A stretch of 64,000 nt of DNA from JADGOV01 sp963814355. Lineage in GTDB: Bacteria > Actinomycetota > Actinomycetes > JADGOV01. The stretch is taken from NCBI GenBank assembly GCA_963814355.1, contig CAWFCZ010000018.1:806001-870000 (forward strand), in the 5' to 3' direction. This document shows positions 26,665-35,347 of this stretch, one piece after another. The notes below the pieces were generated by a model. The model was given only the letters and a program-made list of their open reading frames with translations. It was not told where the DNA came from and did not search any database. How positions within the stretch are numbered: position 1 is the first letter of the stretch; each line of letters opens with the position of its first letter. The position numbers were made by a program, and so were the translations under genes.

Positions 26665-27996
26665 ATGGACCCCGCGATCGTGACCGCCGCCGCAGTGGCG
26701 CTGCTGCTCGGCGTCGTGCTCGGCGTCCTCCTCGGCGCCCCGCTGGGCAGGCTCCGGGCGCGCGCGGACTGGGCAAGCGAGCGGGCCCGGCTGGCCGCCG
26801 CGGTGGACACCGAGCGCACACTAGGCGCGGAACGGCTCGCCGCCGCGACCGGCACCACTGGCCGGCTCGAGGAACGGTTCGGCGTGCTCTCGGCCGAGGC
26901 GCTGCGCCAGTCCGCCACTCAATTCCTCGACCTGGCGGAGCACCGCCTCGAGGGGAAGCTCGCCGCCGGCAGCGACACGCTGGACCAGGTCGTCCTCCCG
27001 CTGCGCGACAGCCTCGGCAAGGTGGCCAGCCAGCTCGAGGACAACGACCGCCGCGGGGCAGCGGCCGCGGCCGCGCTGATTCGGGAGATGGAGCTGATCC
27101 GCACGAGCTCAGAACACCTGCGCGACCAGACCAGCGCGCTGATCAACACGCTTCGAACGCCGCAGGGAGGCGGCCGGTGGGGTGAGATGCAACTGCGACG
27201 GGTCGTAGAGATCGCCGGCATGGTGGAGCGCTGCGACTTCGACGTCCAGGTTTCGGCCGGCACACCGTCCGGTCCGGTCCGGCCCGACCTCGTGGTGCGC
27301 CTCGCCGGTGGGCGGAACATCGTGGTGGACGCCAAGGTGTCGCTGTCCGCTTACCTTTCCGCCACGGAGGCCACCGACGAGGAGACTCGCGCCCAGCGGA
27401 TGGCCAGCCACGCCAGGCACCTGCGCGCCCACGTGGATGCGCTGGCCGCGAAGGAGTACTGGTCGGCGTTTCGGCAGAGCCCCGAGTTTATCGTGCTGTT
27501 CATCCCCGGCGACGCCTTTCTGTCCGCCGCGCTGGAGGCGGACGCAGCCCTGCTGGAGTACGCCTTCCGCCGACGGGTGCACCCGCTCACCCCGGCAACG
27601 TTGATCAGTGCGTTACGGACCATTGCCTTCGAGTGGCAACAAGTGACGCTCACCGACAACGCACGCGCCGTCCACGAGGCGGGTCGCGAGCTGTACCAGC
27701 GCTTGTCCACCTACGCCGGTCACGTTGATCGATTGGGCCGAACGCTGGGTTCAGCGGTAGGTCACTACAACGCCGCCGTCGGTTCCCTGGAGCGCAACGT
27801 GTTGGCGGCCGGTCGAAGGCTGCACGATCTCGGCGTCACCGGAGACCCCGTCCGGCAGGTCCTCCCGCTCACCGAGCCGGTCCGTCGAATCAGCGCTCCG
27901 GAGCTACTGCCGGACCCGGAGTGCGAGGTGACCCTCGTCCGCCCGACCACCGCGAGACCGGACGGAGGCGGAAACGAGGTTATCGGGGCGTCCTGA
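26665..27996 (+). CDS. rmuC: RmuC family DNA recombination protein
   Basis: A 443-residue protein with an N-terminal membrane helix (VTAAAVALLLGVVLGVLLGA), a coiled-coil region to about residue 165, then the RmuC domain: QGGGRWGEMQLRRVVEIAGM, RPDLVVRLAGGRNIVVDAKV, EFIVLFIPGDAFLSAALEAD and SALRTIAFEWQQ. The Asp and Lys in VDAKV resemble a restriction-endonuclease-like core, so it may cut DNA. RmuC limits inversions in E. coli. It is a single gene, separated by 47 bases from the YchF-like gene. Confidence 0.93.
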   Translation: MDPAIVTAAAVALLLGVVLGVLLGAPLGRLRARADWASERARLAAAVDTERTLGAERLAAATGTTGRLEERFGVLSAEALRQSATQFLDLAEHRLEGKLAAGSDTLDQVVLPLRDSLGKVASQLEDNDRRGAAAAAALIREMELIRTSSEHLRDQTSALINTLRTPQGGGRWGEMQLRRVVEIAGMVERCDFDVQVSAGTPSGPVRPDLVVRLAGGRNIVVDAKVSLSAYLSATEATDEETRAQRMASHARHLRAHVDALAAKEYWSAFRQSPEFIVLFIPGDAFLSAALEADAALLEYAFRRRVHPLTPATLISALRTIAFEWQQVTLTDNARAVHEAGRELYQRLSTYAGHVDRLGRTLGSAVGHYNAAVGSLERNVLAAGRRLHDLGVTGDPVRQVLPLTEPVRRISAPELLPDPECEVTLVRPTTARPDGGGNEVIGAS

Positions 27997-28099
27997 ACAC
28001 ATTCTCGCCACGATCTCGTTAGCGTGATGAGGGAGGCTGGGAACGCAGCGCCAGCCGGTACGACCGGGATCGGCCGGCGGCGAGGATCAGGAGGCGGCG

Positions 28100-28657
28100 G
28101 TGGGCGGACAACCGGAGCGAGGCCGCTTCGGCACCGCGCTCTCCGGGACCGACGACGTGGCGCTTCAGCGCCCGGAACCACGAGTGGCGCGGCGTTCCGG
28201 ATCGAGCCGCATCGCGGGCCGGAACCCGGCGCCCGGCACTTCGAGCCCCCCCGGCCGCGGGCTGCCGGCATCCGGCGCCATCGCCATCGCCCTGGGTGCC
28301 GGGATCGGCGGTGGGTCGATCGACGTGCTCACCGGATCGGGCCTACGGGCCACCTTCGCGGTCGCTTTCGTGCTCGGGTGCCTGCTCGCCGCGGCTCTGG
28401 TCCGCCGGGAGAGCCTGCTGACGGCGGTGGTGACCCCACCGCTGGCCTACGTCGCACTCGCCTTGGCGGCGGCGGCGTTCCAAAGCGACAGCAGCTCAAC
28501 ATCCTGGCTGATGCGACAAATCTTCGAGCTGTTGACGGCTTTGATCACCGGTGCCCCCGTCTTGATCGCAGCTACCGTGGGCGCCGTCGGGGTGGCCTTG
28601 CTGCGCGTACTGTTGCGGCGGCGCACTCCACCCATGGTGCGACTGCCCTTGTCTTGA
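28100..28657 (+). CDS. DUF6542 domain membrane protein
   Basis: A 185-residue protein with an Arg/Pro-rich cytoplasmic N-terminus and four membrane helices (ASGAIAIALGAGIGGG; TFAVAFVLGCLLAAALV; VTPPLAYVALALAAAAF; APVLIAATVGAVGVALL). The spacing and the phrase RRESLLTAVVTPPLAYVALA are those of DUF6542, which accompanies lytB/ispH in Mycobacterium (Rv1111c). The GTG at 28100 overlaps a GGAGG-rich stretch; the exact start is uncertain. Function unknown. Confidence 0.75.
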   Translation: MGGQPERGRFGTALSGTDDVALQRPEPRVARRSGSSRIAGRNPAPGTSSPPGRGLPASGAIAIALGAGIGGGSIDVLTGSGLRATFAVAFVLGCLLAAALVRRESLLTAVVTPPLAYVALALAAAAFQSDSSSTSWLMRQIFELLTALITGAPVLIAATVGAVGVALLRVLLRRRTPPMVRLPLS

Positions 28658-28732
28658 TCCGGCTGTGCCCCGCACCGCCGGGCTCCCCGAGGGTGCAGCC
28701 CCGTGGCCCCGTTACCGCAAGATTGGTGTGGG

Positions 28733-29707
28733 TCAGGCCGGTGCGCGAAGGTCCCGCCGCAACTCCTGCGGCAACGCGAAGAGCAGGCTTTCGGTAGCGG
28801 ACTCCACCTCGGTGACCTCGCCGTAGCCGCGGTCGGCCAGCCACCGCAACAAATCGGCAACGAGTGCGTCGGGCACCGAGGCACCGCTGGTCACCCCGAC
28901 CGTCGCGACCCCGTCCAGCCAGGCGGGGTCGGCCTGTTCCGCGGCGTCGACCAGATAGGCCGCCCGGGCACCGGCGTCGCGGGCGACCTCCACCAGCCGA
29001 ACGGAGTTGGAGGAGTTCGGCGAGCCGACCACGAGGACGAGTTCGGACTCGCTGGCGATCGCCTTGACCGCGACCTGACGGTTCTGGGTGGCGTAGCAGA
29101 TATCATCGCTCGGCGGCGAGGCGAGCTCCGGAAACCGCTGGCGCAGGGCATCCACGGTGGCATTGGTCTCGTCCACCGACAGGGTGGTCTGGGACAGAAA
29201 CGCCACTTTCCGCGGGTCGCGCACCGACACGGTGGCCGCCGCGGCGGGCCCTTCCACCAGGCGGATGTTCGCCGGCGCCTCGCCGGTGGTGCCGACGACT
29301 TCCTCGTGTCCTTCGTGCCCGATCAGCAATATGTCGTAGTCCGCGGCGGCGAACCGGCGGGCCTCCATGTGCACCTTAGTGACCAGCGGGCAGGTCGCGT
29401 CGACGGAGCGCAGTCGCCGTTGTTTCGCCTCGTCATGCACGACGGGAGCGACCCCGTGCGCGGAGAAGACGACGATCTCCCCTTCCGGGACTTCAGCGGT
29501 TTCATCGACGAACACCGCGCCCTGGGCTTCCAAGGTTCGCACCACGTGCGCGTTGTGCACTATCTGCTTGCGGACATAGATCGGTGCGCCGTACCGCTCC
29601 AGCGCCCGTTCCACCGTCTGCACCGCCCGGTCGACACCGGCGCAGTAACCACGGGGTCGCGCGAGCAGAACGCGCTTACCCGATGGTGGCGCGACGGAGG
29701 AGGTCAT
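28733..29707 (-). CDS. ispH: 4-hydroxy-3-methylbut-2-enyl diphosphate reductase
   Basis: A 324-residue 4Fe-4S enzyme that makes IPP and DMAPP in the last step of the MEP pathway. The three cluster Cys lie in GYCAGVDRA (22), TCPLVTKVH and CYATQNRQ. The substrate-binding HEGHEE and the His in HGVAPVVH are also present. The ATG at 29707 is chosen because it is six bases after TACCCT; an in-frame GTG at 29734 would lie upstream of that promoter. It is divergent from the Rv1109c-like gene. Confidence 0.97.
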   Translation of the reverse strand: MTSSVAPPSGKRVLLARPRGYCAGVDRAVQTVERALERYGAPIYVRKQIVHNAHVVRTLEAQGAVFVDETAEVPEGEIVVFSAHGVAPVVHDEAKQRRLRSVDATCPLVTKVHMEARRFAAADYDILLIGHEGHEEVVGTTGEAPANIRLVEGPAAAATVSVRDPRKVAFLSQTTLSVDETNATVDALRQRFPELASPPSDDICYATQNRQVAVKAIASESELVLVVGSPNSSNSVRLVEVARDAGARAAYLVDAAEQADPAWLDGVATVGVTSGASVPDALVADLLRWLADRGYGEVTEVESATESLLFALPQELRRDLRAPA

Positions 29708-29719
29708 GGCTTCAGGGTA
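29708..29719 (-). promoter_or_regulatory. Candidate leaderless promoter -10 (TACCCT) for ispH
   Basis: TACCCT at 29714-29719 (minus strand) stands six bases before the ispH ATG. Confidence 0.5.
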
Positions 29720-29803
29720 CGTGGGATCGGCCACCTTCGAGTCGGCTCCGGCAGCGCCTCAGGCATGCTGGAGGGGAACCAGTGGTGCACTCAAGGAGCC
29801 TCG

Positions 29804-30643
29804 ATGCCGGATCTGACCACGGACAGCCAGGCCTCAAGCCCACGGGGGGGTATCTCGGGCGTTGCCCTGGAGTTGCTGGCGTCCAGCGCCCGAGGCGCGG
29901 TCAAGGCACCTCTGTCCCTGATGCTGAAGCTGCCGCTGTACGGCCTGACGCACATCTGCTCGGCGACCGACTTGGTCCGGCGTAACTATCTCGGACTCGC
30001 CGAACGCGGCCTCGGTCTTCTAGGCCTGCGCAACGGCACCGATGAGGATGAGGGGTTGAGCGCGGCAGGATACCTCACCGAGGCCGAATCCCGAGACGGG
30101 GAGTACGCCGAGTTCAGTCCCGAGTTCGCCGTGAGCGACGGCGGAGCGGCCGGTGCGGCTGACCCTGCCATGTTGGCCGACGCCGACGCAGATCTGATCG
30201 CCGAGTTGGGTACCGACTTCAGTGCCGACCTCGATCCGATCGGTGCCGAGGCGGAGATCACCGCGGAGGTCGTCGACGCTGAGTTCGTCGCCGAGGATCT
30301 GGAGGCCGCGGTCGCCGACCTGCAGGCCGCGGCGGATATCGAAACCGTGGTCGCCGATGTCGAGCCAGTGGACTCCGAGCCAGAAGACATCGTCACCCGA
30401 GCGGCGGTGGCGGCCGCGGAGGCGGCCGCGGACGAGAGTCTGCCCCTCGTCGACCGGGAGGAGTTGCCCATCGAGGACTTCGACCACGTCACGGCGGGAT
30501 CGTTGCGTGGCCGGCTCCGCCGCCTTGAGCTACCCGAGTTGCGCACCCTGCGAACGTACGAGCAGGAACACGGCCACCGGCTGCCGATCCTCACCCTGCT
30601 GGAGAACCGGATCGCCAAGCTGGAGGCGGCGGCCACCGCCTAG
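29804..30643 (+). CDS. Rv1109c-like protein (lipid droplet-associated family)
   Basis: A 279-residue protein. The N-terminus has a hydrophobic or amphipathic region (VALELLASSARGAVKAPLSL ... LKLPLYGLTHICSATDLVRR). The middle (about 75-210) is highly acidic and Ala-rich. The C-terminus has LPIEDFDHVTAGSLRGRLRR and EQEHGHRLPILTLLENRIAK, which I associate with Rv1109c-type proteins named lipid droplet-associated in databases. Position supports this: in Mycobacterium this gene also lies between lytB2 and xseA, divergent from the former. AAGGAG precedes the ATG at 29804. Confidence 0.75.
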   Translation: MPDLTTDSQASSPRGGISGVALELLASSARGAVKAPLSLMLKLPLYGLTHICSATDLVRRNYLGLAERGLGLLGLRNGTDEDEGLSAAGYLTEAESRDGEYAEFSPEFAVSDGGAAGAADPAMLADADADLIAELGTDFSADLDPIGAEAEITAEVVDAEFVAEDLEAAVADLQAAADIETVVADVEPVDSEPEDIVTRAAVAAAEAAADESLPLVDREELPIEDFDHVTAGSLRGRLRRLELPELRTLRTYEQEHGHRLPILTLLENRIAKLEAAATA

Positions 30644-30670
30644 CTCCCTGGCTGAACCGGCGGCCCGCCG

Positions 30671-30682
30671 TAAGCTGCCCGG
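30671..30682 (+). promoter_or_regulatory. Candidate leaderless promoter -10 (TAAGCT) for xseA
   Basis: TAAGCT at 30671-30676 is followed by six bases and the xseA ATG. Confidence 0.5.
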
Positions 30683-31885
30683 ATGCCTCTGGAGTCCAGC
30701 GCGGAGCAGCCGGTTCCGGTCCGGACCGTGGCCCGATTGATCGGGAACTGGATCGATCGGTTGGGCCGGGTATGGGTCGAGGGCCAGGTCACCGGCCTTA
30801 GGCCGCGTCCAGGGATGTCGACCGTCTTCTTGACCCTGCGAGATCCGGTGGCCGATGTCTCCATCACGGTCACCGCCAGCCGCGAGACGTGCGCCGGACT
30901 GGCCGAAGGTGCCCGGGTCGTGGTCTGGGCCAAGCCGTCGTACTACTTCAACCGGGGCTCGCTGACCCTGGCAGCCCTGGACATCCGCCCGGTCGGGATC
31001 GGTGAGATGCTGGCCCGCCTGGAACGGCTGCGGGCGATGCTCGCCACCGAGGGCCTGTTCGCCCCCGAACGCAAGCGCCCCCTGCCGTTTCTGCCGGAAA
31101 CCGTCGGCGTGATCTGCGGGCGGGCCTCGGCCGCCGAGCGTGACGTACTCGAAACCGCCGCCCGGCGGTGGCCGGCGGTGCGCTTCCGGGTCGAAGAGGT
31201 CGCGGTCCAGGGACCGTACGCGGTCACCGAGGTGATCTCCGCACTCGCCCGGTTGGACACCGACCGCCGCGTCGAGGTCATCGTGATCACCCGCGGCGGC
31301 GGGTCGGTCGAGGACCTGCTGCCGTTCTCCGACGAGGCACTCTGCCGGGCGGTAGCCGCGACCCGTACGCCGGTGGTCAGCGCCATCGGTCACGAGCCGG
31401 ACACCCCGCTGCTCGATCTGGTGGCCGACCGCAGGGCCTCGACGCCGACCGACGCCGGCAAGCTCGTCGTGCCGGACGTCGCCGAGCAGTTGACCGGAAT
31501 CGAACACCTCCGTCACCGCGCCCGCCGAGCCCTGTACACCCGCCTCGAGCGGGAGGTGGCCGCGCTAGGCGGCCTGCGCTCCCGGCCCGTGCTGGCCGCA
31601 CCGTTGGAAGCCGTGGAACGGCGGGCCGCCGACGTGGCGGCGAGTCGCGATCGGGCTCGGCGCTGCCTCCTCGGCGTGCTGCATCGGTCCGAGAACGACC
31701 TCGCGCACACCCGCGCCCGGGTCGCGGCACTCTCCCCCGCAGCGACCCTGGCCCGCGGCTACGCGGTGGTGCAACGGGCCGACGGCGCGGTCGTTCGGGC
31801 ACCCCGGCAGGTGTCGGTCGGCGACCTGATCAGGATCCGGCTCTCCGAAGGCGAGCTGCTCGCCCAGGTAACCTCGGCGCGGTGA
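30683..31885 (+). CDS. xseA: Exodeoxyribonuclease VII large subunit
   Basis: A 400-residue catalytic subunit of the single-strand DNA exonuclease VII. The N-terminal OB fold (about 1-100) includes WVEGQVTG and VFLTLRDP. The catalytic domain has VGVICGRASAAERDVLE, VIVITRGGGSVEDLLPFSDE and SAIGHEPDTPLLDLVADRRA. The C-terminal helices and ARGYAVVQ strand follow. The ATG at 30683 is six bases after TAAGCT. Its stop overlaps the xseB start (GTGA), so large and small subunits are coupled. Confidence 0.97.
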   Translation: MPLESSAEQPVPVRTVARLIGNWIDRLGRVWVEGQVTGLRPRPGMSTVFLTLRDPVADVSITVTASRETCAGLAEGARVVVWAKPSYYFNRGSLTLAALDIRPVGIGEMLARLERLRAMLATEGLFAPERKRPLPFLPETVGVICGRASAAERDVLETAARRWPAVRFRVEEVAVQGPYAVTEVISALARLDTDRRVEVIVITRGGGSVEDLLPFSDEALCRAVAATRTPVVSAIGHEPDTPLLDLVADRRASTPTDAGKLVVPDVAEQLTGIEHLRHRARRALYTRLEREVAALGGLRSRPVLAAPLEAVERRAADVAASRDRARRCLLGVLHRSENDLAHTRARVAALSPAATLARGYAVVQRADGAVVRAPRQVSVGDLIRIRLSEGELLAQVTSAR

Positions 31886-32109
31886 GCGAGCCGCAGTCCT
31901 ACGAGCAGGCCAGGGAGGAACTGGCCGAGGTCGTGCGCACCCTGGAGGCGGGCGGGGTCTCCCTGGAGGAGTCGCTGGCGCTGTGGGAGCGAGGGGAAAC
32001 CCTCGCCGAGATGTGCGAACGCTGGCTGGACGGCGCCCGGGCAAGACTAGCGGCCGTTGAGCCGCCGGCAACCCCCGAAGCGGCCAGTCCGGACGGAGGA
32101 GCGGGCTGA
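31882..32109 (+). CDS. xseB: Exodeoxyribonuclease VII small subunit
   Basis: A 75-residue helical protein that binds the XseA C-terminal helices. SYEQAREELAEVVRTLEAGG and LEESLALWERGETLAEMCE match the family. The GTG at 31882 overlaps the xseA stop by four bases. The tail after residue 60 is short and Pro-rich. Confidence 0.93.
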   Translation: MSEPQSYEQAREELAEVVRTLEAGGVSLEESLALWERGETLAEMCERWLDGARARLAAVEPPATPEAASPDGGAG

Positions 32110-32142
32110 GACCGTTGCCGAACGGGCCCCGGGTCTGCGGGC

Positions 32143-32694
32143 CTACCGAAGGGACGAGGCCAATGTCCCCAGCTCGCCGGAAGCCGCGTTGCCGGTCACG
32201 ATGATGGTCGCCCGGCCGGAGGTCCGCAATAGCGCCAGCTCGCCCTTGGCGGTACGGCGCTGTTCCCACCGCACACCGGAGATGCTGGTTGGCGACAGCG
32301 CTCGGGAGCCCTTGTCCAGGGTGTCCTGGATGAACTGCTGCGGCTCACCGGTCGATTCCTCCAGCTCCGCGTACTTCTCGGCCGGGGTGACGAACCCGAT
32401 GTGCAGGTCCACCGCGCTGCCATGCGGATTCAGCCGGGCGCTGGTCGCCCGCCAGCGCCACGGCAAGCCGGCGGGGGTGAGTACGTCCCCGCCGCCGAGC
32501 TTCCGGGCGGCGGCCACCTCGTCGGAGTAGTTCACCACCCGGACCCGTTGAGCGACCTGGCCGCCGGGAAAGAGCAGCTCCCGGGACGCGCCGGCCAGCA
32601 GCACGACCAAGGTGACAGCGCCGACGACGAACATCGAGCGCACCATGTCCGAGGTGGCCTCATTGCCCCGCTTCGCCTTGGTCCGGGGAGCCAT
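32143..32694 (-). CDS. DUF4245 family membrane-anchored protein
   Basis: A 183-residue protein: one N-terminal membrane helix (FVVGAVTLVVLLAGA) and an extracytoplasmic domain with VRVVNYSDEVAAAR, PWRWRATSARLNPHGSAVDL, HIGFVTPAEKYAELEES and WEQRRTAKGELALLRTSG. This is the DUF4245 pattern, a family found beside xseB and glpX in actinobacteria (Rv1100). Function unknown. Its ATG shares a base with the stop of the aminotransferase gene (TGATG). Confidence 0.85.
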   Translation of the reverse strand: MAPRTKAKRGNEATSDMVRSMFVVGAVTLVVLLAGASRELLFPGGQVAQRVRVVNYSDEVAAARKLGGGDVLTPAGLPWRWRATSARLNPHGSAVDLHIGFVTPAEKYAELEESTGEPQQFIQDTLDKGSRALSPTSISGVRWEQRRTAKGELALLRTSGRATIIVTGNAASGELGTLASSLR

Positions 32695-33848
32695 CAGCCG
32701 CCTTCCTTGCGGACCCGGGCGATCTCATCGACGACCTCGGCGACCTCGGCGGCGGTGTTGTAGAAGTGCGGCGCGATCCGCAATCCGGCCCCTGGCCGGT
32801 AGTCCACCGCAAAGCCGCGCTCCCGAAGCAGGTCGTGGTAGCGCTGGCCGTCGCCCGGGTCGATCGTCACGTGCCCGCCGCGGTGGTCGGGATCCAACGG
32901 TGAGCGGACGGTGAAGCCGCGGGCCAGCGCGTCCTCGACGAGCGGCTGGGTGAGCGAGACGGAGCGTTCCCGGATCCTCCGCAACCCGGCCGCCAGCAGG
33001 CCGCGATACCCCGGCTCCGCGGCGTAGGCCGCCGGCACATTGGGGGTGCCACCGGTGAAGCGCCGGACACCCGGTGCGTAGCGCACCGGCGCGAACTCGA
33101 AGTCAAAGGTGTCGGCGTGGCCGAACCAGCCGACGGCCGCCGGGCGCAGCTGGGCAACCAGCTCGGGTCGGACGTACATCCAGCCGGTACCAGGACCGCC
33201 GCTGAGGTACTTCACCGACCCGCCCAGGCAGAAGTCGACCCCGAGCGCGGTCACCTCGATCGGCATCGATCCGGCCGATTGGTAGGCGTCGAGCAGGACC
33301 AGCGCACCCACCTCGTGGGCCCGGGCGACCACCGGCGCGATGTCGATCAAGGTCGAGGTGCGGAACAGGACGTGGCTGATGGGCACCAGCGCGGTGCGCT
33401 CGTCGATCGCCTCCACCAGCCGGCCGATGTCGACGTTCACCCCGTCGTCGGAGATCGGCACGACAACCGGCTCGGCCCCGTAGCGACGCTGCTCGGTCCA
33501 GAAGTAGTGGCTGCCCGGCCACTCCAGGTCTGAGTACACGATCCGGTTGCGCTCACCGGAGAAGTCCAGGCTGGACGCGACGGTGGGCAGCAGGTCGGCC
33601 ACGCTGGCTCGCAGCACCGTGGTACCGGCCGGGGCGCCGATGATCTCTCCCACCAGGTCGGCCACCCGGATCAGCTCCGGGATCCAGTCCAGCCACGCGG
33701 TCACGCCCGAGGCGTCCCACTCATCGGCGTAGCGGGCGAGCCGCTCCCGGCTCTCCCGGTGCATGGCCCCGAGCGAATTGTTGATCAGGTACGTCGTACG
33801 CGCCAGGATCGGGTAGTCCGCGCGGGCGTCCACCAACTCCTCGTGCAC
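32694..33848 (-). CDS. Class V aminotransferase, kynureninase-like
   Basis: A 384-residue PLP enzyme. The N-terminal INNSLGAMHRESRERL and the LLDAYQSAGSMPIEVTAL block resemble kynureninase, and the PLP lysine lies in GGSVKYLSGGPG. The arginine of the carboxylate site may lie in RFTGGTPNVPA. No tryptophan degradation gene is near, so it may act as a cysteine-desulfurase-like or kynureninase-like enzyme on an unknown substrate. It is coupled to the DUF4245 gene. Confidence 0.88.
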   Translation of the reverse strand: MHEELVDARADYPILARTTYLINNSLGAMHRESRERLARYADEWDASGVTAWLDWIPELIRVADLVGEIIGAPAGTTVLRASVADLLPTVASSLDFSGERNRIVYSDLEWPGSHYFWTEQRRYGAEPVVVPISDDGVNVDIGRLVEAIDERTALVPISHVLFRTSTLIDIAPVVARAHEVGALVLLDAYQSAGSMPIEVTALGVDFCLGGSVKYLSGGPGTGWMYVRPELVAQLRPAAVGWFGHADTFDFEFAPVRYAPGVRRFTGGTPNVPAAYAAEPGYRGLLAAGLRRIRERSVSLTQPLVEDALARGFTVRSPLDPDHRGGHVTIDPGDGQRYHDLLRERGFAVDYRPGAGLRIAPHFYNTAAEVAEVVDEIARVRKEGG

Positions 33849-34263
33849 AACCTCTCCCGCCGCCGCCGGCCAGGCTTCTCAGGGTAGGTCAGAGGCGCAG
33901 AAACCTCCCGGGGGCGTCTGGGGCCGGGTAGCAGCATCCGTAGTGCCTCAGCGCCTCGTCGATGCCGAGGGGTCTGCCCGTTGTTCCTGGCGCCAGCCCG
34001 GCCAGCACCACCAACCCGCCGTCGTCGAAGTTGGCCGTTGCCCGCGACCAGATGTGGAATAGGTTTCACTGAAGGTGCCTCCCGCGCCGGGAAGGATGGC
34101 GACGTCAGACATCCCGATTTTTCCGGCCCGGTAGCCACTTTTCACGTCACCACGCAACGCAGACATCACCAATCCGCCAAAGCTTCCACGGATTTGAGGG
34201 CTTAGGTCAATGCCTGCGTCCGTATATGTCGTAGCCTGGCGTCGCTGAAGAGGGGATGACCTG
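33849..34263. other. 415-base interval without a recognised gene
   Basis: Lower in GC than its surroundings at 34100-34230. Minus-strand frames carry short peptides (for example GAGGTFSETYSTSGRGQ) that I cannot assign to a family. The right end holds the start of the TolB-like relic: TAGCCT near 34232 and GAGGGG before ATG 34264. Confidence 0.5.
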
Positions 34264-35198
34264 ATGATCCGGGGACTTCGTTTAGGGGCGGCGGTGGCCA
34301 CTGCTGCCCTGCTTCCAGTAATGCTCACGTCGGTTGCTCAGGCGGCCTACCCGGGCCGGGCCGGGCGGATCGCCTTCGTCAAGGCCCAGCAGATCTACAC
34401 GATCACGCGATCACGCCTGCCGGTACTGGACTGAAGCGATTGACGACGAACAAGGGCATCAAGCCCCGCTGGTCACCGAACGGCAAGCGGATCGCCTTCC
34501 TGCGGGCTGGCGACACCTGGGTGAGGAACTTCGATGGCACCGGCCAGGAGAGGGTCACTCATCTGGGTGGTGTGGGGGCACCGACCTGGACTCCGGACGG
34601 AAGGTGGCTGGCTGCGGTTGACTACAGCCCAGCGTTCAACGCCAACGCACTCTTCATGATCCTGTCCACGGCGCCATACGGCAGCCCGGTTAACATCACC
34701 AATTTTAACGTGCAGAAAGACCGTGTCGCCTGGTCTCCGGATGGCACAAAGATTGCCTATGATGGAGGTGGCGAGTGGACTGAGCACCAATCCTGCAATG
34801 ATGCTGGCGCTGAAGATTGTATATCTGCGGTAAATATGCACGAAACTAGAGAAGTGCACGTGCTAGCATTTTTTGGCGGTAGTCTGCACAGTAACAACTT
34901 GATGGCTAGTCCAGGCTGGAAGCCTGACTCGTCAGATATTCATCTACACTCATTCTCGTTATTGCTACGGGGATCCCGCTGACTGCTGGCCCGGCACGAG
35001 CTACCCATTCACGCTGAGCCTGTTTCGGCCTTCGCCCAATTACAACACATTTGGGGGACCGTACGCGCCGAGGGAAACCAAGGTTGCTTCACCAAGCAAA
35101 CCGGCAGCGTCAAGGAGATCTATGTGGCTTCCGCGACCGGAACCAACTGGCACCGGATCACCGCTGGTCAAGACCCAGGCTGGCAGCCGCTCCACTAA
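34264..35198 (+). pseudogene. TolB/PD40-like secreted beta-propeller gene, broken by an 8-bp duplication and small indels
   Basis: Starts at ATG 34264 with a signal peptide (ATAALLPVMLTSVAQAAY), then GRIAFVKAQQIYTIT. CGATCACG is then repeated directly (34400-34407, 34408-34415) and the frame hits a stop. Removing one copy gives IYTITPAGTGLKRLTTNKG, matching the paralogue at 61.4 kb (IYTMTPAGANLRRVTVGTK). PD40-type repeats follow (KPRWSPNGKRIAFLRAGDTW; VAWSPDGTKIAYDG). Near 34937 one extra base, and near 35090 one missing base, shift the frame again. The true end reads IYVASATGTNWHRITAGQDP then WQPLH and TAA, like the paralogue. Confidence 0.85.
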
Positions 35199-35347
35199 CG
35201 ACGTCGATGTGCTGCCGCAGGACCCGCGCTCCACGGTGACGCCGCGCCCGGCGAGGACGCAGGTACAGGCGTCGATGCGGGTGCGGGCGTCCCGAGCCCG
35301 GCGCGTAGCCGATCGCTAGGCTCAGCCCACATACCCAGGAGGCTGCC

